DNA of 64,000 nt from JBKQHQ01 sp052148715 (GTDB lineage: Bacteria; Pseudomonadota; Alphaproteobacteria; Rhizobiales; Xanthobacteraceae). The stretch's first letter is position 1; each line of letters opens with the position of its first letter. The translations under genes and the position numbers were made by a program. Shown here in pieces: positions 34,982-43,178 of the stretch. The notes beneath the pieces are model-generated. The model saw nothing but the letters and a program-made list of their open reading frames with translations, ran no database searches and was not told where the DNA came from. The stretch spans positions 48,811 to 112,810 of the forward strand of contig JBKQHQ010000235.1 of the NCBI GenBank assembly GCA_052148715.1, written 5' to 3'.

Positions 34982-36619
34982 TCATTGGGTCGCGCGCAGA
35001 TCCTTGCGCAGGATCTTGCCGACATTCGACTTCGGCAGCGCCTCGAGGAAGCGCACCTCCTTCGGCACCTTGTAGGCCGCGAGTTCCCGCCGGCAGTGGG
35101 CGATCACGTCGCCTTCCGCTAGGCCCGCGCCCGGAGCCTTCACCACAAACAGCCGCACCGCCTCGCCGGTCTTCTCGTCGGGCCTGCCGACGCAGGCGCA
35201 TTCGGCAACGCCGGCGCAGGCCGCGGCGACGGCTTCGACCTCGTTCGGGAAGACGTTGAAGCCCGAAACAATGATCATGTCCTTCTTGCGGTCGACAATC
35301 CTGAGAAACCCCCTCTCGTCGAAGACGCCGATGTCGCCGGTGCGGAAATAACCATCGGCGGTGAAGGCTGCCGCATTGGCCTCGGGTTTCTGCCAGTAGC
35401 CCTTCATCACCTGCGGGCCCTTGGCGCAGATCTCGCCGGGCTCGCCGATCGCCGCTTCCTTGTCTTGATCGTCGAGCAGCTTGATGTCGGTCGAGGGGAA
35501 GGGCAGGCCGACCGTCGCCGAGAACCCGGAGACCGTCGAGGGATTGAGGGTAAGCACCGGCGAGGTTTCGGACAGGCCGTAGCCTTCGAGGATGTCCTTG
35601 CCGGTCAGCGCCTTCCACTTGGCGGAGGTGGTCGGCAGCACCGCGGCGCCTCCCCCGATCGCCAGGCGCAGCCGGGAGAAGTCCACTTCGGCGATGCTCG
35701 GATGCATCAGCAGGCCGCCGTACAGGGTGTTGACGCCGGTGAGGACCGTGCAGCGCGCTTGGCGCAGGACGTCGATGAAGCTGTTCATGTCGCGCGGATT
35801 GGGGACGAGCCAGTTGTCGGCACCGTTCGCGAAGAAGGTGATGAAATTCACCATGAGCGCGAAGATGTGATAGAGCGGCAGCGCCGTGACCACGACTTCC
35901 TGTCCGGGGCGCACGGCGCCCGGCATGAACGCCTTGAACTGCTCGGTGTTGGCGACGAGGTTGCGGTGCGACAGCGCGGCGCCCTTCGAAACGCCGGTGG
36001 TGCCGCCGGTGTATTGCAGGAACAAGAGATCGTCGCCGCTCAGCGCGACCGGCATGAACGCGAGATCGGCGCCAAGAGCCAGCGCATCGGAAAATGCCGT
36101 GACGTTCGTCAGGCGGGCATCCGTTGGCGGGCTTGGCAGCGCGGCGCGCGTGCCGTCACCGAGGCCGACGCCGATCACCTGCTTGACCGCGGTCTTGCCG
36201 ATGATATCGGCAAGCGTCGCCGACACGCCGCTGAAGATGACGATGGTCTCGGCGCCGGCGTCGTTCAGCTGGTGCTCAAGCTCGCGCGGGGTGTAGAGCG
36301 GGTTGACGTTCACCTGGATCGCGCCTGCCCGGATAATGCCCAGCATCGCCAGCGGGAAAGCCGGGATGTTGGGAAGCATCACGGCAACGCGATCGCCCTT
36401 CTTGACGCCGAGCTTGCACTGCAAGTAGGCGGCGAAGTTGCGCGACAGCCGATCGGTGTCGGTATAGGTCAACGTCTGGCCGAAGCAGCGAAACGCGGGT
36501 TGGTCCGCGAAGCGCCGCATGGCATGCACGAGCATCTCGAGCACCGAGCTGAAGACGTTCGGATTGATCTCGGCTGGAATTCGCTCGCCGTAGGCGGCAA
36601 GCCAATGCTTGTTCGACAT
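34982..36619 (-). CDS. fadD: Long-chain fatty acid-CoA ligase
   Basis: It activates fatty acids to acyl-CoA at the inner membrane. The 545-residue ANL enzyme shows the P-loop LQYTGGTTGVSKGAALSH, GYGLSETSP, the fatty-acid signature region DGYFRTGDIGVFDERGFLRIVDRKKD (read in parts) and PKSNVGKILRKDLR with catalytic Lys. It is the first gene of fadD-phaJ-DUF445-phaC-phaZ, so it probably feeds beta-oxidation intermediates toward PHA. It is divergent from an AraC-type regulator with 259 bases between them. Confidence 0.93.
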   Translation of the reverse strand: MSNKHWLAAYGERIPAEINPNVFSSVLEMLVHAMRRFADQPAFRCFGQTLTYTDTDRLSRNFAAYLQCKLGVKKGDRVAVMLPNIPAFPLAMLGIIRAGAIQVNVNPLYTPRELEHQLNDAGAETIVIFSGVSATLADIIGKTAVKQVIGVGLGDGTRAALPSPPTDARLTNVTAFSDALALGADLAFMPVALSGDDLLFLQYTGGTTGVSKGAALSHRNLVANTEQFKAFMPGAVRPGQEVVVTALPLYHIFALMVNFITFFANGADNWLVPNPRDMNSFIDVLRQARCTVLTGVNTLYGGLLMHPSIAEVDFSRLRLAIGGGAAVLPTTSAKWKALTGKDILEGYGLSETSPVLTLNPSTVSGFSATVGLPFPSTDIKLLDDQDKEAAIGEPGEICAKGPQVMKGYWQKPEANAAAFTADGYFRTGDIGVFDERGFLRIVDRKKDMIIVSGFNVFPNEVEAVAAACAGVAECACVGRPDEKTGEAVRLFVVKAPGAGLAEGDVIAHCRRELAAYKVPKEVRFLEALPKSNVGKILRKDLRATQ

Positions 36620-36826
36620 GGTTCCTTCCTGATGGCGCTAGCCTCCCTTGCACCCCGCGCGCACCCGGCGGGCATCCTGCCGCGCCGAAAAATTACTCCG
36701 CGGGCTGCGTTTCCGTGGCATGCTCTCTGTCAACCTTGGTGAGAGGCGGCGCGCCTGCTTTGCGGGCTGCAGCGGCCCAACAACAAGAAGGTTAGACCTC
36801 GGGCTGCTGCGTGTCACTGACCGAGG

Positions 36827-36844
36827 CGGCCAATCTATTGGCCG
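36827..36844. promoter_or_regulatory. Perfect palindrome before the AraC-type gene
   Basis: CGGCCAATCTATTGGCCG is an exact 8-2-8 inverted repeat lying between divergent fadD and the regulator, about 35 bases before the regulator start. The right half also pairs with GGCCAA at 36850-36855 (TTGGCC-6-GGCCAA). It could be an operator for the PHA operon, for autoregulation, or an RNA hairpin near the ribosome site. Confidence 0.45.
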
Positions 36845-36878
36845 GACAAGGCCAACCTACGCCGCGGGAGGGCGAAGG

Positions 36879-37913
36879 ATGAGCAAAAGGACGACGTCCG
36901 CCATCTGGGTGAAGGGCGTCGCGGAGATGCTTGCCGCCGAGGGCCTTGACGTCCGCCTCTTGTTCGCCGAGGCCAGGATCGACCCGGCGGCGCTGGAGGC
37001 TCCCGGAGCGCGCTTACAGACCGAAAAGATCAGCCGCCTGTGGGAGCTCGCCGCCGAGCGATCGGGCAATCCGGCGATCGGGCTCGCGCAGCATCACGTC
37101 GCTCGGCCCGCCAGCTTCGAAGTGGTGGGCTACGCCATGATGTCATGCGCCGACCTGCGCGGCGCTCTCGAGCGTCTGATACGCTACCTGCTCATCCTTA
37201 GCGACGCCTTGACGATGACGATGAGCGAAGAACACGCCGGGTATCGGGTGACATTCGTGCTCTTTGGCGGCGATCGGCCGGTCCCGCGGCAGCGCGTCGA
37301 GTTCATTCTCGTCACAGTGATCGGCTTCTGCAGCTGGATCAGCGGGCGCGAGGTCCGTCCGGTGACGATCGAACTGCCGTACCCTGCGCCGGCGGATCCT
37401 GCACCCTACCACGCGGCCTTTTGCTGCCCGGTGTCGTTCGACGCGCCACGCAACAGTCTGCTGTTTGCCCGCGCCGACCTGACGGCGCCGCTCCCCACGT
37501 CCAACCCGCAGCTCGCGGAGCTGCACGACCGCTTCGCCGGCGAGTACCTCAAGCATTTTGATCATGCTCAGACCAGTTACCGGGCGCGAGAGGTGATCAT
37601 TCGCCGGCTGCCCGACGGCGAGCCGCGCCGTGACCAGGTCGCCGGCGAGCTGTGCATGAGCGAGCGCACACTGCAGCGGCGCCTCGAAGAGGAAGCGACC
37701 TCCTTCATCCAGCTGCTGGACGACACGCGCCGGGAGCTCGCCGCGCAGTATCTCGGGCGGCTCCACCTGTCGCTCGCCCAAGCGGCCTACATGCTCGGCT
37801 TTGCCGACCAGAGCAGCTTCTTTCGCGCCAGCAAGCGGTGGTTCGATCTCTCACCCGGGCAGTATCGAAGTCAGTTGCTCAAGCACGCGGCGGAACGTCC
37901 GGGCGGTTTCTAG
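36879..37913 (+). CDS. AraC-family regulator with PF12625-type N-terminus
   Basis: A 344-residue regulator. The N-terminal domain (about 20-210) resembles the arabinose-binding-like domain of OruR/ArgR-type AraC proteins, with a hydrophobic ligand pocket. The C-terminal HTH pair includes RRDQVAGELCMSERTLQRRLEEE and LSLAQAAYMLGFADQSSFFRASKRWFDLSPGQYR (read in parts). Start ATG 36879 follows GGAGG by 7 bases. It is divergent from the PHA operon and its likely controller, perhaps sensing a fatty acid or CoA-derived ligand. Confidence 0.9.
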   Translation: MSKRTTSAIWVKGVAEMLAAEGLDVRLLFAEARIDPAALEAPGARLQTEKISRLWELAAERSGNPAIGLAQHHVARPASFEVVGYAMMSCADLRGALERLIRYLLILSDALTMTMSEEHAGYRVTFVLFGGDRPVPRQRVEFILVTVIGFCSWISGREVRPVTIELPYPAPADPAPYHAAFCCPVSFDAPRNSLLFARADLTAPLPTSNPQLAELHDRFAGEYLKHFDHAQTSYRAREVIIRRLPDGEPRRDQVAGELCMSERTLQRRLEEEATSFIQLLDDTRRELAAQYLGRLHLSLAQAAYMLGFADQSSFFRASKRWFDLSPGQYRSQLLKHAAERPGGF

Positions 37914-37996
37914 CGCACGTGCGCCGACGCCCCCACAGCAGGCATTCAAGACGATGTACCAGCGCGATTAAGGCGCCAAGCGGCCCCTGTTGTCTG

Positions 37997-40261
37997 TTAC
38001 GATTCAGGCTCGATCAGACGATCAAGTGTGATCGGGAATTTGCGCACGCGGACGCCGGTCGCGTGCCAGACCGCGTTCGCGACCGCGCCCGCCGTGCCAG
38101 TGACGCCGATTTCGCCCACGCCCTTGATGCCGAGGGCATTCACGTGCGGGTCGCGTTCCTCGACAAGGATCGCTTCGAGCGAGGGTACATCGGCGTTCAC
38201 CGGAATGTGGTACTCGGCCAAATTGGGGTTCATCGGACGGCCGGATCGCGGATCCATGACGGCACGCTCATGCAGCGCGAACGACACGCCCCAAATCATT
38301 CCGCCGCAGAGCTGGCTGCGCACCATGCGAGGATTGATGATGCGTCCCGCCGCGAACGCGCCGACCACGCGGGTAACGCGCATCTGCCCGAGATCGGGAT
38401 CGACCTTCACCTCGGCAAACACCGCCCCGTGCGCATGCATGGCGTAGGTCGATTGCGCAACCGGATCGGCAGCGCTCGTTCCCTGACCCTCGATCGTCGC
38501 GAGCCCGGCGCGACCGAGGATATCGGAGTAGCTCTCGCTGCGGCTCTCGTCGTCGCGACGGAACAAGCGGCCGCCGCGCGCGATCACGCCGGCATTGCCG
38601 GCGCCGAACAGCGGCGAGCGACCGTCGTTGGTCGCAAGATCGGCAAGCCGAGCGATCGCATCGGCTCCGGCGTTGTGAATCGCCATGCCGGCGGTCGCGG
38701 TGTGGGCCGAGCCGCCCGCGATACCGGCATCCGGAAGGTCGGAGGTCCCGGATCTGAAATCCACCTGGTCGATGTCCAACCCGAGGCCATCCGCGGCGAT
38801 CTGAGCCAGTGCGGTCCAAGCGCCCTGGCCCATGTCGTGTGCCCCAATCTCCATGACGCCGCTGCCATCCTGACGCAGCACCGCTTTAGCCTGGGCCGCG
38901 AACATCAGCGCCGGAAACGTCGCCGTGCCCACGCCCCAGCCGATGAGCAATCCGTCCTGATCACGCGTCTGCCGGGGCGCAAGCGGGCGGCGCGCCCAGC
39001 CGAAACGCTCGGCGCCCTGCCTGTAACAGTCGCGCAGCGCCTTCGAGGAGAACGGCTTGCCGGAGATCGGCTCGACCTCGGCGTAGTTCTTGAGCCGAAA
39101 GGCTAGCGGGTTCATTCCACACGTCTGAGCCATCTCATCGATGGCACTTTCCAGCGCGATCGAGCCTGTTGCCTCTCCGGGGGCGCGCATGAAGAGCGGC
39201 GTTCCGGTGTCGACCCGAACGGCTTCATGCGATGTGGCGATGGCTGGGCTCGCATAAAGCGTATGCGAGGCGTCGGCCGCCGGCTCGAAGAAGTCGTCGA
39301 AGGTGCTCGATGTCGTCTTCGCCCGATGAACGAGCGCGGTCAGCTTGCCCTCATCGTCGGCGCCGATCCGCAGCGTCTGGCGCGTCGGCGCCCGGTGTCC
39401 CACCGGACCAAACATCTGCTCCCGACGGAGCACGAGCTTGACCGGCCTTCCCACCATGCGGGCCGCCATGATCCCAAGAATCTGCGGTCCGGAGATAAAA
39501 CCTTTGGAGCCGAAGCCGCCGCCGAGGAATGGGCTGCGGATGTGGATCTTGTCCGGGGAGAGCCCGAAAAGTCCGGCGAGGCGCCCTTGCGCCATGGCCA
39601 AACCTTGGCTCGGCGTATCAACTGAGAGCGTATCACCGTCCCATGCGGCCACGATCGCATGCGGCTCCATCGCATTGTGATATTGGGGTGCGGTCTCGTA
39701 GGTCGCTTCGATTTGCTTCGCGGCCGCGGCGAGACCGGCCGCGACATCGCCCCGATGAACCTCCGACGGATTGCCGACGCCGACGCCTGGCGGCACGAAG
39801 CTCTCGGTCGAGTCCAGCCCAACCCGCGCCGGATCGACGTCATAGCGCGGCGATAGGAGCTCGGCTCCCTCGGTCGCAGCCTCGAGCGTTTCCGCGATGA
39901 CGACGGCGATCGGTTGATGGGCGTAACGGACCCGGTCGTTTTGCAGCAGATCGAGGCGAAACATGAAGGGATTGGATTTTTCGTCCGGATCCTGCGCGAG
40001 CACCGGTTTGTTGGCCGGGGTCATGACCTCAACAACGCCGGCGTGGGCTTTTGCCGCGGCGACATCAAGAAGAGCGACGCGGCCACGCGCGATACTGCTT
40101 ACCGCCAGAACCGCGTAGAGCAGCCCCGGCGGATGGTTGTCGGCGGCGTACCGAGCGGTTCCCGTAACTTTGAGGACGCCATCGCGGCGGGTGAGCGGCT
40201 GGCCGATGTTCGAGCCGTGCCGAACATGAGCGGGCGCCTGCGTGAGTGCGATCTCAGGCAT
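37997..40261 (-). CDS. paoC: Molybdopterin-binding subunit of a PaoABC-type aldehyde oxidoreductase
   Basis: The large catalytic subunit, carrying the molybdenum cytosine dinucleotide-type cofactor of xanthine oxidase-family enzymes. Motifs include GQPLTRRDGVLKVTGTARYAADN (in parts), the LGGGFGSKG and FMRAPGEA loops, AHDMGQGAWTALAQIAAD and the C-terminal GIKGVGEIGVTG with the catalytic Glu. About 754 residues with ATG 40261; upstream sequence up to 40513 belongs to paoB in another frame. ATG overlaps the original paoB stop (ATGCCTGA). Substrate is inferred to be an aldehyde from the paoB type. Confidence 0.9.
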   Translation of the reverse strand: MPEIALTQAPAHVRHGSNIGQPLTRRDGVLKVTGTARYAADNHPPGLLYAVLAVSSIARGRVALLDVAAAKAHAGVVEVMTPANKPVLAQDPDEKSNPFMFRLDLLQNDRVRYAHQPIAVVIAETLEAATEGAELLSPRYDVDPARVGLDSTESFVPPGVGVGNPSEVHRGDVAAGLAAAAKQIEATYETAPQYHNAMEPHAIVAAWDGDTLSVDTPSQGLAMAQGRLAGLFGLSPDKIHIRSPFLGGGFGSKGFISGPQILGIMAARMVGRPVKLVLRREQMFGPVGHRAPTRQTLRIGADDEGKLTALVHRAKTTSSTFDDFFEPAADASHTLYASPAIATSHEAVRVDTGTPLFMRAPGEATGSIALESAIDEMAQTCGMNPLAFRLKNYAEVEPISGKPFSSKALRDCYRQGAERFGWARRPLAPRQTRDQDGLLIGWGVGTATFPALMFAAQAKAVLRQDGSGVMEIGAHDMGQGAWTALAQIAADGLGLDIDQVDFRSGTSDLPDAGIAGGSAHTATAGMAIHNAGADAIARLADLATNDGRSPLFGAGNAGVIARGGRLFRRDDESRSESYSDILGRAGLATIEGQGTSAADPVAQSTYAMHAHGAVFAEVKVDPDLGQMRVTRVVGAFAAGRIINPRMVRSQLCGGMIWGVSFALHERAVMDPRSGRPMNPNLAEYHIPVNADVPSLEAILVEERDPHVNALGIKGVGEIGVTGTAGAVANAVWHATGVRVRKFPITLDRLIEPES

Positions 40262-41312
40262 GGATGACAGCTCCGGAAACTGACGCGAAGGGGGATGCTG
40301 GAAGCGCGGGAACACGCTCGGGTGTGCCGGCTGCCGCGAGCGTGAGGGCCCGCACCACGATCCGTCGCGCGAGCTCGATCTTGAAGCCGTTGTCGCCGGA
40401 GGGCTTTGCCGCCGTAAGCGCAACCTCGGCGGCGCGTTGGAAAAGGGAGGCATCAGCCCGTGCGCCGGCCAGGACCAGCTCCGCTTCACGAGCCCGCCAG
40501 GGTTTCTAGGCAACGCCGCCGAGCGCGAGGCGCGCTTCTATGATTGTATCATGCTGGAGGCGCAGAGCGGCCGCAGCCGATACGACTGCAAATGCATACG
40601 AGGTGCGTTCGCGAATTTTCAGGTAACGGGCATGGGCCGCGAAACGGGCCGCTTCCACCGGCAACCGCACCGCAACGATCATCTCACCCGGCTCCAGCAT
40701 GCTCTCGCGTTCCGGCGTGTCTCCCGGCAGCCGATGAAATGTTTCGAGCGGAATCTCCCGCCGCCCTGCTCTGCCCTCGATCTCGACGACCGCGTCGAGC
40801 GCGACCAAAGGTACGCAGAAGTCGGACGGGTGTGTCGCGATGCAGCTCTCGCTCCACCCCATAACGGCGTGAAGCCTGTTCTCGCCGCGGCGCGCGTCAC
40901 AGCCCGAACCGGGATCGCGTTTGTTGCAGGCGCTGGCGGCGTCGTAGAAGTAAGCGCAGCGCGTCCGTTGCAAGAGATTGCCGCCGACCGTGGCGGCGTT
41001 CCGAAGCTGCGCGGATGCTCCAGACAGCAGCGCTTCTGCGACCGCCGGAAAGCGTCGGGCAAAAGTCCGGTCGTGAGCGAGGTCGGCGTTGCGGACAAGC
41101 GCGCCGATCCGCACGCCGCCGTCGGGAAGGTCGGCAACATGGTCGAGGTCGGGAAGGTGGCTGATGTCCACCAGTCGACTCGGGCCGGCAATGCCGCCCT
41201 TCATCAGGTCCAGAAGGTTGGTGCCGCCGGCCAGATAGGCGGCGCCCGGTTCCGAAGCGGCGGCAACGGCCTCTCGGACCGTCGCCGGCCTCACGTAGTC
41301 GAAGGTCTTCAT
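40254..41312 (-). pseudogene. paoB: FAD/4Fe-4S subunit of the aldehyde oxidoreductase, interrupted by an amber codon
   Basis: From ATG 41312 the frame encodes a CO-dehydrogenase-type FAD subunit: FDYVRPATVREAV, YLAGGTNLLDLMK (FAD), ATVGGNLLQRTRC, then Cys in YDAASACNKRDPGSGC and WSESCIATHPSD, the extra 4Fe-4S site of PaoB/YagS. At 40506-40508 it meets TAG (GGVA-stop-KPWR). The same frame then runs on for 83 residues of good family sequence (KPWRAREAELVLAGARAD ... VSGAVIHA) to TGA 40254-40256, which overlaps paoC. Either a nonsense mutation, readthrough or a sequencing error; CAG to TAG is the simplest change. Confidence 0.85.
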
Positions 41313-41806
41313 GCAACCTCCCTTCGGCCCACCGCGCCGAGAATCCTTTGCGCCTCCAGCACGGCCTCCGTGATTCCTTGATAGGCGCCGCACCGACAGA
41401 GATTTCCGCTCATGCCTTCACGCACGCGCTCCGGATCGTCTCCAGCCTGATCCTCCTGGATCAAACCGATCGCGCTCATGATCTGGCCGGGCGTACAGAA
41501 CCCGCACTGCAAGCCATCCTGGGCGAGAAAGGCCGCTTGCACCGGATGAAGTCGATCACCTTGTGCTACACCTTCAATCGTCAGGACGTCAGCTCCGTCG
41601 TGACTGATCGCAAGCGCAAGGCACGAATTGATCCGTCGCCCCTGAACGATGACCGTGCAGGCGCCGCACTGCCCCCGGTCGCAGCCCTTCTTCGTTCCGG
41701 TCAAATGCAGGCGTTCGCGAAGAAGATCGAGGAGCGTCACTCGAGGGTCGTCGAGCTCGATCGTCCTCTTCACGCCATTCACAGTCAGAGTCGTTGAGAT
41801 GCTCAT
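41309..41806 (-). CDS. paoA: 2Fe-2S subunit of the aldehyde oxidoreductase
   Basis: The small electron-transfer subunit with two 2Fe-2S clusters. The N-terminal plant-ferredoxin motif is CDRGQCGACTVIVQGRRINSC (given as Cys spacing) and the helical domain has CGFCTPGQI and CRCGAYQG. About 165 residues from ATG 41806 (MSISTTLTVNG); a start at 41887 would add 27 poorly conserved residues. Unlike E. coli PaoA, no Tat signal is seen, so the enzyme may be cytoplasmic. Its stop overlaps paoB start (ATGA). Confidence 0.92.
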   Translation of the reverse strand: MSISTTLTVNGVKRTIELDDPRVTLLDLLRERLHLTGTKKGCDRGQCGACTVIVQGRRINSCLALAISHDGADVLTIEGVAQGDRLHPVQAAFLAQDGLQCGFCTPGQIMSAIGLIQEDQAGDDPERVREGMSGNLCRCGAYQGITEAVLEAQRILGAVGRREVA

Positions 41807-42009
41807 GCAGTGCTCCGAAACAGTGAGGTTAAGAGAGACCGCCGGCTGACGGACACTTAATCTTTGTGGCGTCCGCGGCTTTGCCAAGAGATCGGATTGC
41901 CCAAAGTTTCCGCGATCGAAGACCTCGGGTGAATCCCGTCGTGACGAGCTCAGGTCGTCGCCGTTTGCTAGCCGCAGGTGTTGTGTGTCAGCGTATCTTC
42001 AGAAAGTAT

Positions 42010-42026
42010 ACGGAGGATGCCTCCGT
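42010..42026. promoter_or_regulatory. Perfect TetR-type operator, ACGGAGG-N3-CCTCCGT
   Basis: ACGGAGG (42010-42016) and CCTCCGT (42020-42026) are exact inverted repeats around ATG, 31 bases before the TetR start and about 200 bases before paoA. TetR proteins bind palindromes of this size. It is probably the autoregulatory site and possibly also controls the divergent paoABC operon. Confidence 0.7.
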
Positions 42027-42056
42027 TTTTCAAGCCCCTTTAACTGGACGGTTGGC

Positions 42057-42659
42057 ATGAGGCAGTTGCAGAAGAGGACGCGGAAGCTGCGCGCCGATGC
42101 TATTCGGAACCGCGAGCGTGTCCTCGAGGCGGCTAGAGCGGTTTTCAGTGCCGGCGGCGCCGAGGCCAGCCTCGAGGCCGTTGCGGGAGCTGCCGGTGTG
42201 GGCATCGGCACCCTCTACCGTCATTTCCCTACCCGCGAAGCCCTGTTCGAAGCGGTGTACCGCCGCGAGGTGCAACAGCTGGCCGATCTAGCCGAACAGT
42301 TGAAACAAGAGGCGCAGCCCATCGATGCACTCCGTCACTGGATGCGCTCGAATGTTAAGTTTGTTGCCACGAAAAAGGGCATGTCCGCGGCGCTCGCTCT
42401 TGCTGCCTACAAGAACTCAGAACTCTTCTCATATTCCTTCGATCGGCTCACGCAGGCTGTCCGCGGGCTTCTCGACGGAGCGATCGCGACAGGCGAAATC
42501 CGCGACGACATCAGCCCGGAGGATCTCCTTCGTGCCCTTGTGGGCATGTGCTACATGCACGATCGGCCTGGCTGGCAAACAAGCGTTCTCCGACTTGTCG
42601 ACGTCTTCATCGACGGACTCCGAACTCGACCCAAAGCAAAACAGAAAAGATTGTCGTGA
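42057..42659 (+). CDS. TetR-family regulator (SbtR-like C-terminus)
   Basis: A 200-residue repressor-type regulator. The N-terminal HTH reads NRERVLEAARAVFSAGGAEASLEAVAGAAGVGIGTLYRHFPTREALFEAVY (in parts), fully canonical. The C-terminal ligand domain (IDALRHWMRSNVKFVATKKGMSAAL; SPEDLLRALVGMCYM) resembles the SbtR group. Start ATG 42057 is chosen over 41985. It is divergent from paoABC and has a perfect palindrome just upstream, so it likely controls that operon and itself, perhaps sensing an aldehyde or aromatic. Confidence 0.92.
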   Translation: MRQLQKRTRKLRADAIRNRERVLEAARAVFSAGGAEASLEAVAGAAGVGIGTLYRHFPTREALFEAVYRREVQQLADLAEQLKQEAQPIDALRHWMRSNVKFVATKKGMSAALALAAYKNSELFSYSFDRLTQAVRGLLDGAIATGEIRDDISPEDLLRALVGMCYMHDRPGWQTSVLRLVDVFIDGLRTRPKAKQKRLS

Positions 42660-42842
42660 TGATGACGGCTCGAGGTGGATGACGGCAGCCAAGGTCTGGC
42701 CTCACTGCGGGCGGGCAGAGTGGCCACATTGGCAGCTAGCCATCCAACGAACGCTTCAAGCCGTGGTTCCATTCGTCCAGCGCGACTCATGGCATTCGCG
42801 GCCGGACCATCGGATTAGCCCACAGCGTAACCTATGCCCTCC

Positions 42843-42866
42843 GCAATGTGTGTTCGCGCACATTGC
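42843..42866. terminator. Hairpin with TTCG loop, possible terminator
   Basis: GCAATGTG (42843-42850) pairs with CACATTGC (42859-42866); two further pairs, one of them G-T, close onto a TTCG loop. It is about 185 bases after the TetR stop and has no T-run after it, so termination is uncertain. Confidence 0.3.
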
Positions 42867-43051
42867 CCGTGAGGACCGAGCCTAATGGTTCGTCGGGAAA
42901 GCCGGATAGGCATTCTGCGGGCGGGAGGCGTCCTCCATTAGTCGGGCATGGCACACCGCAAAGCCTCCGCGCATCCCTGAGATAGCCGCTTTGCCAGATG
43001 ACGCCTCACCATCGAAAAACTTCTTGACTGACACCGGCCGGTACTACATCC

Positions 43052-43080
43052 TTGACACGATGGTACCATTTGGTACCTAA
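43052..43080 (+). promoter_or_regulatory. Promoter overlapped by palindrome GGTACCA-TT-TGGTACC
   Basis: A consensus -35 box TTGACA (43052-43057) and TACCTA (43074-43079) as -10 are separated by 16 bases. The spacer is almost filled by the exact 7-2-7 inverted repeat GGTACCATTTGGTACC (43062-43077), an ideal site for a repressor blocking RNA polymerase. The downstream gene is the DUF1254 protein starting at 43179. The regulator is not identified; the TetR protein upstream recognises a different palindrome by position. Confidence 0.65.
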
Positions 43081-43178
43081 CGAGCAAAATCTTGTCAGGC
43101 CGGCAGGGGTGTCGACCCCGTGGGCAGGCGGCCTCGGGGCTACCGCGCCGGTTCACCGGTAATCATGGGAAGCGAACG

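Larger units (their letters stand above)
42660..43178. other. 519-base gap with a promoter at its right end
   Basis: No supported gene lies between the TetR gene and the DUF1254 gene. Frames of 70-180 codons here overlap or have arbitrary composition. The left part holds a GCAATGTG...CACATTGC hairpin (42843-42866); the right part holds a strong promoter candidate with an operator (43052-43080). The rest shows nothing recognisable and could be decayed sequence. Confidence 0.5.

Noticed and set aside
40262..40513. N-terminal extension of paoC
   Set aside because: These 84 codons are the out-of-frame reading of the 3' part of paoB; paoC proper starts at MPEIALTQAP (40261).
42325..42885. 186-codon plus-strand frame overlapping the TetR gene
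   Set aside because: Shadow of tetR in another frame, extending into non-coding sequence.
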